Of a stretch of 26,335 nucleotides of DNA, positions 21,092-26,335 are shown one piece after another. The notes under the pieces were generated by a model. The model saw only the letters and a list, made by a program, of their open reading frames with translations. It had not been told where the DNA came from and ran no database searches. This stretch comes from a virus. The stretch is from IMG/VR virus record IMGVR_UViG_3300023178_000228, positions 1 to 26,335 of that record; one strand, 5' to 3'. A program made the position numbers and the translations under genes. Within the stretch, counting starts at the first letter, position 1. The number at the start of each line of letters is the position of its first letter.

Positions 21092-21268
21092 ATGAAAAAG
21101 CGTAATGTAACGAATCGTCGTAAAGTGGCTCTTGAGAATCTCAAGAAGCAAAAGTTCTTCCCAAAGAAGATGAAGGACGGTAAGGAGCGCTCAGAAGAGA
21201 AATGGACTGAGCGTAAAACAAAAATGATTGAAATTCTCGAAAAGAGAATTGGAAGTGGAGTATTATAA
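21092..21268 (+). CDS. Small, highly basic helical protein, unknown
   Basis: This 58-residue gene is real-looking despite its size. It starts 3 bases after the previous stop, ends in a TAATG overlap with the next gene and fills the gap exactly. About a third of its residues are Lys or Arg (for example KKRNVTNRRK, KKQKFFPKKMK), with a helical end (ERKTKMIEILEKRIG). It may bind nucleic acid. Its codons favour AAG, GAG and CTC over AAA, GAA and TTA, unlike the neighbouring genes. I do not recognise the family. Confidence 0.65.
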   Translation: MKKRNVTNRRKVALENLKKQKFFPKKMKDGKERSEEKWTERKTKMIEILEKRIGSGVL

Positions 21269-21456
21269 TGAGTAATGATCAAGCAAAAAGAAAAATTGCC
21301 AACTGTATTATGGCAAGCAAGAGGGCATTGGATCCTAGTTTTAGAGCCTATTGGAAAGATACGGCATCAAAACTAGCAAAGACATACAATGTTAATTTAA
21401 CTGAAATTGAAAAGACACCGGAGTTTTACAATGCTAAAGTTGGTAGCCTGCACTAA
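21268..21456 (+). CDS. Small helical protein, unknown
   Basis: The 62-residue basic protein starts in a TAATG overlap. It seems all-helical (QAKRKIANCIMASKRAL, then YWKDTASKLAKTYN) and ends with a loop and KVGSLH. The layout is similar in style to the preceding basic protein, so the two may form a pair. The next gene starts inside its last 26 bases. No family is recognised. Confidence 0.6.
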   Translation: MSNDQAKRKIANCIMASKRALDPSFRAYWKDTASKLAKTYNVNLTEIEKTPEFYNAKVGSLH

Positions 21457-21784
21457 GGTTTGGCAAAACCTTGGAGATGTCCACCTCCCTATGTGGAGGG
21501 CTTGTGATTGTAATGAGTACATTATTGCAAGATTTGAAAAGGAACCTACTTGGCCTGAAATTGGAGATGCTGTTAAAAAGTTTATGCACATCTTGGAAGG
21601 TAGGATCTCTGATAACACCATAGAATCCTATATCGGGTTTGAGTTATATAGCAATAATTCTCTTACACACGGAGAAAACTTTCAATTAGAACAAGGGGGA
21701 ACAATTGACTTCCCCGCTGAGGATGTTACACAAATCGATGTTAGATCTGAAATGGCTGGAATCGCAGGGGAAATTCCTCAATGA
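21431..21784 (+). CDS. Small protein, unknown
   Basis: The 117-residue protein is read from the ATG at 21431, inside the end of the previous gene. A longer in-frame reading from 21407 would only increase the overlap. Features are a strand start (MLKLVACTKVW), a helical middle (EIGDAVKKFMHILEGRI) and an acidic, strand-like end (QLEQGGTIDFPAEDVTQIDV). Three cysteines lie in the first 31 residues. I do not recognise it. It directly precedes a glycosyltransferase gene, 7 bases from its start. Confidence 0.6.
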   Translation: MLKLVACTKVWQNLGDVHLPMWRACDCNEYIIARFEKEPTWPEIGDAVKKFMHILEGRISDNTIESYIGFELYSNNSLTHGENFQLEQGGTIDFPAEDVTQIDVRSEMAGIAGEIPQ

Positions 21785-21791
21785 TGATAAA

Positions 21792-22514
21792 ATGGAGCCA
21801 AGGCTAACCATAGCCTACTCCTATTACGAGGAACCTGAACTTTTAGAAAAACAAGCCCAACTCTGGGAAGACTATCCTCCTGGAGTTGAGATTTTTGTGG
21901 TTGATGATGGATCACAGAAATATCCTGCGTTGGATATTTTAAAGAGAACATATTTTCCATATGGTCCTAATATACAGTTGTGGACAGTAGACGAGGACCT
22001 TGGTTTTAACTCCCATGGTTGTCGAAACTTAGCTGCAACTTATGCACCTACAGATCCCGTTCTATTTTTAGATATGGATATCACTCTCAATCCTTGTGAT
22101 GTGGGAAGTATAAGACGTATTGCATTTAAGGATGGACGTCACTATATGTTCAATGCTTATATCAGACACAAAAAGAATTTTGTCCCTTGTCCAGGACATA
22201 TCAATATGTTTATAACAACAAAGAAAACGTATTGGGACGCTGGTGGTTATGATGAATCTTTTACAGGCTGGCATTATGGCGATAGAGAATTCCATGAAAG
22301 ATTAGAAGCAGCTTCGACAAAAAATAATACAGGAATTACTCTAACAATTGAAAGGGGTGGCAGAGACATGTATGTTGATCCTGATCAAGAGTCTAGAATG
22401 GTATACGATAACAAAAATATGAAACTAATCTACAGAGACGAACTCCCTGATTTCAACATTCTTAAGGGTACGCAGCCCAATAAATTAGTGTTTCCGTATA
22501 CCAGAATCTTATAA
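21792..22514 (+). CDS. GT-A family glycosyltransferase (GT2-like)
   Basis: The 240-residue protein has the GT-A hallmarks: LTIAYSYYEEPELLEKQ at the start, VVDDGS (DDGS at 38-41) and the metal-binding LFLDMDITL (DMD at 94-96). An acceptor-side aromatic block follows (YDESFTGWHYGDREFHERL), with the GWHYGDRE pattern typical of the catalytic ED/D base region. I use the ATG at 21792, the first in-frame ATG after the upstream stop. The upstream in-frame reading from 21705 overlaps the previous gene. It has no membrane anchor. The donor and acceptor are unknown. It closes the surface-modification island. Confidence 0.85.
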   Translation: MEPRLTIAYSYYEEPELLEKQAQLWEDYPPGVEIFVVDDGSQKYPALDILKRTYFPYGPNIQLWTVDEDLGFNSHGCRNLAATYAPTDPVLFLDMDITLNPCDVGSIRRIAFKDGRHYMFNAYIRHKKNFVPCPGHINMFITTKKTYWDAGGYDESFTGWHYGDREFHERLEAASTKNNTGITLTIERGGRDMYVDPDQESRMVYDNKNMKLIYRDELPDFNILKGTQPNKLVFPYTRIL

Positions 22515-22517
22515 ATA
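22510..22517 (+). promoter_or_regulatory. TATAAATA late-type box overlapping the glycosyltransferase stop
   Basis: TATAAATA overlaps the TAA stop at 22512-22514 and lies directly before the sigma70-type promoter at 22522. The pair could let the downstream cassette be expressed both early and late. T4 late transcription would start about 12 bases downstream. Confidence 0.5.
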
Positions 22518-22521
22518 CTGC

Positions 22522-22550
22522 TTGACATTTAGCATGAAATGTGCTATAAT
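22522..22550 (+). promoter_or_regulatory. Sigma70-type promoter of the ligase-like cassette
   Basis: TTGACA (22522-22527) and TATAAT (22545-22550) are spaced by 17 bases with a TGC extended -10. The transcript would have a leader of about 27 bases with a GAGAGAG ribosome site before the ATG at 22584. Confidence 0.88.
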
Positions 22551-22583
22551 AACAATATAAATTGTTAAGAGAGAGTAGAAATA

Positions 22584-23762
22584 ATGTTGAAGTTTAGGGG
22601 TTTTCTAGTAGAACAAGCGGCTGAAGAAGACAAACTCAAGCATCTAGAACATGTAGAGGATCATGTCTTGCATGGAGGTGCAGAAGGATTTGCACATGCT
22701 TTTCACACCCTAAATGATGTACACGGACACCTAACTGGACAAAAAAACGACACTAAAATTACCACAAAATATGATGGTAGTCCTGCAGTTATTTACGGTA
22801 CAGATCCTAAAACTGGAAAGTTCTTTGTAGGCAGTAAGTCTGTTTTCAACAAAAATCCTAAGATTAATTATACGCCTGCTGATATTGAAAAGAACCATGG
22901 ACATGCTCCTGGACTTGTTCAAAAGCTCAAGGCTGCTTTAGAACACCTTCCCAAAATTCACGACGGCAAAGGCATTTACCAGGCAGATATTATGCACTCT
23001 GGTGATGTAAAGGATCGTGGACATCGTGCAGAGTATACACCAAACACTATTACATACCACCATCCAAAAGGTTCGGACGATTATAAGAAGGCTCTAAAGG
23101 CAAAATTTGGTGTTGCTATTCATACCAAATATACTGGTAACAGTCTCGATCAAATGGTTGCACAACACGGTGCAGATATTACTCATAATGAACACGAAGA
23201 CGTTCACGTGATGCCTGTTCATCATGACATTAGTAAGGCACACTACCCTCTAGAAGCACAACAAGAGTATCAGAAGCATGTAAAAGCTGCTATGGAACAT
23301 TACAAAAAGATGCCTAAAGAAGGGCACGAGGCTGTAATGGGACACTCAAAACATCTTAAAACATATATTAACAATACAGTAAGAACAGGTGAGGATCCTT
23401 CTCATAAAGGCTTCCATGCTCATCACAAACTAAAACACGACAAAGGTATTGCTAAAGTAAAACTAGAAAAGGCAGTACAGAGCAGAACACAGAAAAGGGA
23501 TGCTGCACTAAACAAAATAAAAGCAGATAAAGGACATATTGAAACTGCTTTAAAAATGCACCATCACTTACAAAAAGCAAAAGATATTTTAACAGACGCG
23601 TTATCAAGCCATTCTAGCGTTGGTCATGAGATTGGAGGAATGCCTACGAAGCCTGAAGGTTTTGTTGTACACAAAGGCGGCCGTCCTTCTAAATTTGTTG
23701 ATAGAAAAGAGTTTAGTGCTGCTAACTTTGCTAGAGGCGACGCACTTAAAGGGAACAAATAA
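22584..23762 (+). CDS. Predicted covalent nucleotidyltransferase (RNA/DNA ligase-like), DUF6267-like
   Basis: The 392-residue protein resembles the DUF6267 family of marine T4-like phages, as far as I recall it. Its motifs are those of ligases and capping enzymes. KYDGSP with K62 would be motif I, the lysine that takes AMP. GIYQADIMHSGD (130-141) sits at motif III, KPEGFVVHK (357-364) is a good motif IV, and SKFVDRK (369-375) fits motif V. The long middle is very rich in His and Lys. The first ten residues, MLKFRGFLVE, match the T4 capsid-targeting layout, with hydrophobic residues at 7-8 and E at 10. It may be packaged and trimmed by the prohead protease. Enzyme activity is inferred, not known. 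Confidence 0.75.
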   Translation: MLKFRGFLVEQAAEEDKLKHLEHVEDHVLHGGAEGFAHAFHTLNDVHGHLTGQKNDTKITTKYDGSPAVIYGTDPKTGKFFVGSKSVFNKNPKINYTPADIEKNHGHAPGLVQKLKAALEHLPKIHDGKGIYQADIMHSGDVKDRGHRAEYTPNTITYHHPKGSDDYKKALKAKFGVAIHTKYTGNSLDQMVAQHGADITHNEHEDVHVMPVHHDISKAHYPLEAQQEYQKHVKAAMEHYKKMPKEGHEAVMGHSKHLKTYINNTVRTGEDPSHKGFHAHHKLKHDKGIAKVKLEKAVQSRTQKRDAALNKIKADKGHIETALKMHHHLQKAKDILTDALSSHSSVGHEIGGMPTKPEGFVVHKGGRPSKFVDRKEFSAANFARGDALKGNK

Positions 23763-24400
23763 TGCCAGCTAGAAAAAACAAACATATGGTATTTGCGTTC
23801 GGAAGGATGAACCCACCTACTGCTGGGCATAGTAAGTTAGTTGACGCTGTACACGATGTTGCAAGAGGACACGGTGCAGATCATAAAGTTATTGTAAGCC
23901 ACAGTCAGGACTCTAAGAAGAATCCATTACATTCCGATCACAAAGTAGACTATCTAAAACATGTGCACCCAGGTGTAAACTTTGAGGCTTCTAGTAAAGA
24001 GAGTCCTCACTTCTTAGCACATCTAAAAAACATGCACTCACAAGGATACACCCATGTAACAATGGTTGCTGGATCTGACAGAGTACATGAATTCCAAAGA
24101 CTTGTAGACAAGTATAACGGACCTGGAAAAGAATATCATTTTAAAAAGATTAATGTTGTCTCAGCAGGACATAGAGATCCTGATGCAGACGGTGTTACTG
24201 GTATCAGTGGCACAAAAATGAGAGCTCACGCTGCTAATAATGACTTTGAATCATTTAAACGTGGCCTACATCACAGAGCATCTCAAACCCATGCTAAAAA
24301 ATTATTTAAAGCTGTGAGACATGGTATGCAACTTAAGGAGGGAGAAGTTTTCCATAGCTTCAAGTCCTTCTTGAAGGAGCATTCATGTACTGGTTCTTAG
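23762..24400 (+). CDS. Nucleotidyltransferase, NMN adenylyltransferase-like
   Basis: The 212-residue protein has the HxGH-fold signature in the NMNAT form. FAFGRMNPPTAGHSKLV has TAGH at 20-23, and GISGTKMR at 147-154 is the ISSTKxR motif. VTMVAGSDRVHEFQRL fits the nucleotide-binding strand and loop (GSD). It would join NMN or another phosphate ester to AMP from ATP (or CMP from CTP). It starts one base before the end of the upstream ligase-like gene (TAATG), so both should be made together. Its C-terminus, FHSFKSFLKEH, again resembles the capsid-targeting motif. The stop overlaps the next gene by 16 bases. NAD synthesis is a plausible role but is inferred. Confidence 0.85.
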   Translation: MPARKNKHMVFAFGRMNPPTAGHSKLVDAVHDVARGHGADHKVIVSHSQDSKKNPLHSDHKVDYLKHVHPGVNFEASSKESPHFLAHLKNMHSQGYTHVTMVAGSDRVHEFQRLVDKYNGPGKEYHFKKINVVSAGHRDPDADGVTGISGTKMRAHAANNDFESFKRGLHHRASQTHAKKLFKAVRHGMQLKEGEVFHSFKSFLKEHSCTGS

Positions 24401-24741
24401 TAAAGTCGATACTCTCAGGTATAATCAGCTCATCTTTTGGTGAGTGGTTCCTCAGAACCAAGGCAGGTACTTGGTTTCAACAAAAATTAGATCGTTTTCT
24501 CAATTACGTTTCTTATAAATACGATATACATATAACAAAGACTGATGCTAAATGGCGTCGTGATTATCCTTTGTTGGCAGAACGTATTGATAAATTGGAG
24601 GAGTGGACACACCCACCAGTCGCTCCTGGAGGGGCTACAGAACTCCAAGAACAAATAGAAGAATTAAGAAAAGAGATACAGGAATTAAAAAATGCAAAAC
24701 TTCAAACAGTGGCTAGAAGAGGCAGAAAAACAAAGACTTGA
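24385..24741 (+). CDS. Membrane-proximal coiled-coil protein, unknown
   Basis: The 118-residue protein begins with a mildly hydrophobic segment (MYWFLVKSILSGIISSSFGE), followed by a basic amphipathic region. It ends with a proline-rich hinge, a clear coiled coil (ELQEQIEELRKEIQELKN, about 86-103) and a basic tail. It starts 16 bases inside the previous gene with a GAAGGAG ribosome site, and its end overlaps the next gene by 50 bases, so all three frames are densely packed. No family is recognised. The layout suits a virion or lysis-associated structural protein. Confidence 0.7.
   Translation: MYWFLVKSILSGIISSSFGEWFLRTKAGTWFQQKLDRFLNYVSYKYDIHITKTDAKWRRDYPLLAERIDKLEEWTHPPVAPGGATELQEQIEELRKEIQELKNAKLQTVARRGRKTKT
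24514..24521 (+). promoter_or_regulatory. Intragenic TATAAATA box before the DUF6321-like gene
   Basis: TATAAATA lies inside the coiled-coil gene, 171 bases before the ATG at 24692. It could be a late promoter for the DUF6321-like and spanin genes, but its distance and AT-rich setting make chance occurrence quite possible. Confidence 0.3.
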
Positions 24742-25288
24742 TCCTAAGTGTTGGGACGGCTACAAAAAACAAGGCACCAAAGTTAAAGGTGGTGTCCGTG
24801 TCAACAATTGCGTCAAAGAAGATGAAGAACTTAAATACTGCCCCAAGTGTAAGAAACTAGAAACACGCTCAGATTGTGCGTATGGTGGTGAGTATTGGGA
24901 TAACAATGCCAAAGAAGTTTCAGTAGATGGTGATAACGTATCTGTATCTGAAGCTAAAAAACATAAGTCATCAAAAAAATCAGATCTAACTGCTAAAATG
25001 TTTAACAAAATGGCAGGTGGCTTCCATGAAGAAAAAGGAATGGAAGGCATGACACAAAAAGGTGGACATAAAAGGTCCACAGAATCAGGCGCAGGCCTGA
25101 CACAAAAAGGCGTCGATAAATATAGACGTCAGAACCCAGGAAGTAAACTACAAACCGCAGTAACTACACCTCCAAGCAAGCTAAAACCTGGTAGCAAAGC
25201 TGCTAAAAGACGCAAGTCATTCTGTGCAAGGTCCAAAGGCTGGACAGGAGAAAGAGGTAAGGCTGCAAGAAGAAGATGGAATTGTTAA
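24692..25288 (+). CDS. Basic DUF6321-like phage protein with capsid-targeting-type N-terminus
   Basis: The 198-residue protein has three recognisable parts. MQNFKQWLEE matches the ten-residue capsid-targeting layout. DPKCWDGYKKQGTKVKGGVR with VNNCV is a motif shared by several structural proteins of T4-like marine phages. The C-terminal AGLTQKGVDKYRRQNPGSKL through KAAKRRKSFCARSKGW is the DUF6321 type. A possible zinc knuckle, CPKC then C62, lies between. It has a partial internal repeat (MTQKGGHKRS and LTQKGVDKYRR). It is very basic, as expected for a DNA-binding internal head protein. The ATG overlaps the upstream coiled-coil gene by 50 bases. Confidence 0.82.
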   Translation: MQNFKQWLEEAEKQRLDPKCWDGYKKQGTKVKGGVRVNNCVKEDEELKYCPKCKKLETRSDCAYGGEYWDNNAKEVSVDGDNVSVSEAKKHKSSKKSDLTAKMFNKMAGGFHEEKGMEGMTQKGGHKRSTESGAGLTQKGVDKYRRQNPGSKLQTAVTTPPSKLKPGSKAAKRRKSFCARSKGWTGERGKAARRRWNC

Positions 25289-25289
25289 T

Positions 25290-25667
25290 ATGTTATTTAG
25301 ATTAATGCCTTTATTATTTATTCTTGGTGCATTGGGCGGTGCTTACATCTACTATAAAGATACCCAAGAAAGATTACAGTTAGCTGCTGCTAATTTAGCA
25401 AGAGCAGAGACAGCGGCTGAAGCTAACAAACAAGCATATGATCTCCTAGTAGAACAGAATGCGGAAACTCAACAACGAGTTGAGGAATTACAGACACAAT
25501 TAACAGAAGCTGAAGTATACCAAGACGAACTAATTGGAAAACTTCGCAGACATAACTTAACCATGTTGTCCATGCAAAAGCCTGGACTCATAGAAACGAG
25601 AGTAAATAATGCAACAGCAGCTATATTCGATGAACTTGAAGCTATTACTTCTACTAGTAACGAGTAG
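25290..25667 (+). CDS. Inner-membrane spanin-like protein (Rz-like)
   Basis: The 125-residue protein starts one base after the upstream stop. A longer in-frame reading from 25224 would overlap the previous gene. It has one N-terminal membrane segment (about 5-22) with few charges before it, then a long, highly charged coiled coil (residues 26-90, QQRVEELQTQLTEAEVYQDE at 61-80) that would lie in the periplasm. This is the layout of a phage inner spanin. The partner lipoprotein gene begins inside its last 59 bases. Spanins join and fuse the two membranes in the last step of lysis. The call rests on topology plus the overlapping gene pair. Confidence 0.7.
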   Translation: MLFRLMPLLFILGALGGAYIYYKDTQERLQLAAANLARAETAAEANKQAYDLLVEQNAETQQRVEELQTQLTEAEVYQDELIGKLRRHNLTMLSMQKPGLIETRVNNATAAIFDELEAITSTSNE

Positions 25668-26013
25668 TATTCTTGTCTCAGGTTGCTCTTTGATGGCACC
25701 TAAAGAGAGAATTGTAACTCAAATTCAGACAGTAGAACGACAAATACCAATACAGGCAAGACCTAAAGGATTATCTTTGTTTGATGTTGAATGGTATGTT
25801 GTTACTCCAGAAAACTTTGACGAGTTTAGAGAAAGATTTGAAAAAGAAAATGGGGACTTTGTATTTTATGCGGTGAGCGTTCCTGGCTATGAAAATATGT
25901 CATTAAACTTAGCAGAATTGCGTAGATATTTAGAACAACAAAAAGCTCTTATAGTATATTATGAAGAGCAATTAAAACCAAAACCAACTGAAGACACAGA
26001 GAATGCTAACTGA
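25609..26013 (+). CDS. Outer-membrane spanin-like lipoprotein (Rz1-like)
   Basis: The 134-residue protein carries a signal peptide with a lipobox: MNLKLLLLLVTSSILVSGC, where Cys is residue 26 from the ATG at 25609 (19 from the alternative ATG at 25630). It then has Ser and Leu, which favour outer-membrane sorting. The start lies within the gene for the inner spanin candidate in another frame, as in Rz/Rz1 pairs. It is longer than most Rz1 proteins, with a folded-looking middle (LFDVEWYVVTPENFDEFRER, then FVFYAVSVPGYENMSLNLAE) and a helical charged end. A lipoprotein implies a Gram-negative host. The next gene starts 11 bases before its stop. Confidence 0.78.
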   Translation: MQQQLYSMNLKLLLLLVTSSILVSGCSLMAPKERIVTQIQTVERQIPIQARPKGLSLFDVEWYVVTPENFDEFRERFEKENGDFVFYAVSVPGYENMSLNLAELRRYLEQQKALIVYYEEQLKPKPTEDTENAN

Positions 26014-26335
26014 AGGAATTAGAGATCCTGGTATTTTTAAAGCCGTATTCCTAGCCGGTGGGCCTGGAAGCGGTAAATCCTTTGTGGTTGGACAAACTGC
26101 TTTAACATCATTTGGGCTAAAAATAGTTAATCCTGATAGAATGTATGAGTATGCCTTAGCTAAACATGGCATGGCTCCTACACCAGACAACATAAAGTCA
26201 GAAAAAGGCCAGCTTATAAGAGCCAGAGCAAAATCTGCCACAGAAAGATTAATGGATAGTTACATTAACGGCAGGCTTGGTTTAGTTATTGACGGAACAG
26301 GTAAAGACTATAGCAAAATACAAACAATGAAGGCA
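26003..26335 (+). CDS. P-loop kinase / zeta-toxin-like protein (partial, 3' end cut by the window)
   Basis: The visible 111 residues start MLTEGIRDPGIFKAVFLAGG, followed by a Walker A loop GGPGSGKS at 19-26. NPDRMYEYALAKHG and LVIDGTGKDYSKI at about 92-104 follow the order seen in polynucleotide kinases, zeta toxins and shikimate-kinase-like P-loop proteins, in which D-G-T-G comes before the lid region. Phages of this group often carry such a gene, and the first ten residues look familiar. The C-terminal half is outside the window, so the acceptor (RNA or DNA 5' end, or a sugar nucleotide) cannot be told. It is coupled to the spanin genes by an 11-base overlap. Confidence 0.85.
   Translation, partial: MLTEGIRDPGIFKAVFLAGGPGSGKSFVVGQTALTSFGLKIVNPDRMYEYALAKHGMAPTPDNIKSEKGQLIRARAKSATERLMDSYINGRLGLVIDGTGKDYSKIQTMKA

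Noticed and set aside
1-26335. CRISPR arrays, insertion sequences, integrase or attachment sites
   Set aside because: No spaced repeats, transposase-like or integrase-like protein or flanking direct repeats were seen. The only tRNA is intact and without a nearby duplicate end.

Overview
The window is a contiguous piece of a T4-like (Straboviridae-related) marine myovirus genome, most like the cyanophage/pelagiphage branch. The reasons are visible in the sequence: it is AT-rich, all genes lie on the + strand with ATGA/TAATG-type overlaps, and it carries the T4 replication core in familiar order (clamp-loader small subunit gp62, RegA, DNA polymerase gp43, UvsX recombinase, gp41 helicase). Around these are genes typical of ocean T4-like phages: Hsp20, several 2OG-Fe(II) oxygenases, a fatty acid desaturase, sulfotransferases and glycosyltransferases. 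No photosynthesis gene is present here, so the host cannot be fixed from this window. A spanin pair with a lipoprotein shows that it is Gram-negative.

Layout. Bases 1-3031: gp62, RegA, a prolyl-hydroxylase-like oxygenase, Hsp20, an Sm-like small protein and a thermonuclease-like nuclease. Bases 3043-10449: gp43 behind a strong sigma70-type promoter, a small membrane protein, a second oxygenase, a short nucleotide-sugar dehydrogenase, UvsX, a small zinc-finger protein, gp41 and an unknown protein. Bases 10441-13442: an EF-hand membrane protein behind a T4-late-type TATAAATA box, a third oxygenase, a glycosyltransferase-like protein and a sulfotransferase-like protein.

Bases 13443-16489: a 235-base regulatory stretch with a hairpin and two near-identical operator/promoter modules, then a run of small unknown genes, an HTH protein, a structured leader, tRNA-Thr(UGU), a fourth oxygenase, and a cluster of three palindromes before another small gene. 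Bases 16482-22514: a surface/lipid modification island (glycosyltransferase with an acetyltransferase-like tail, acyl desaturase, SGNH hydrolase, cytidylyltransferase, sulfotransferase, second GT-A enzyme) mixed with small unknown genes.

Bases 22510-26335: a cassette with both late-type and sigma70-type promoters. It encodes a protein with nucleotidyltransferase/ligase motifs, an NMN-adenylyltransferase-like protein, a coiled-coil protein, a DUF6321-like basic protein, an overlapping inner/outer spanin pair, and the start of a P-loop kinase. Two proteins of this cassette begin with ten residues that match the layout of the T4 capsid-targeting sequence. They may therefore be packaged and matured by the prohead protease. 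My lead hypothesis for something undescribed is a capsid-delivered nucleic-acid end-repair or ligation set (ligase-like, NMNAT-like and kinase-like proteins).

Regulation: six promoters match TTGACA/TATAAT with a 17-base spacer (one with TTGACT), a seventh has an 18-base spacer, and an eighth is weaker. Two lie so close to the start codon that the mRNA would be leaderless. TATAAATA boxes mark candidate late genes.
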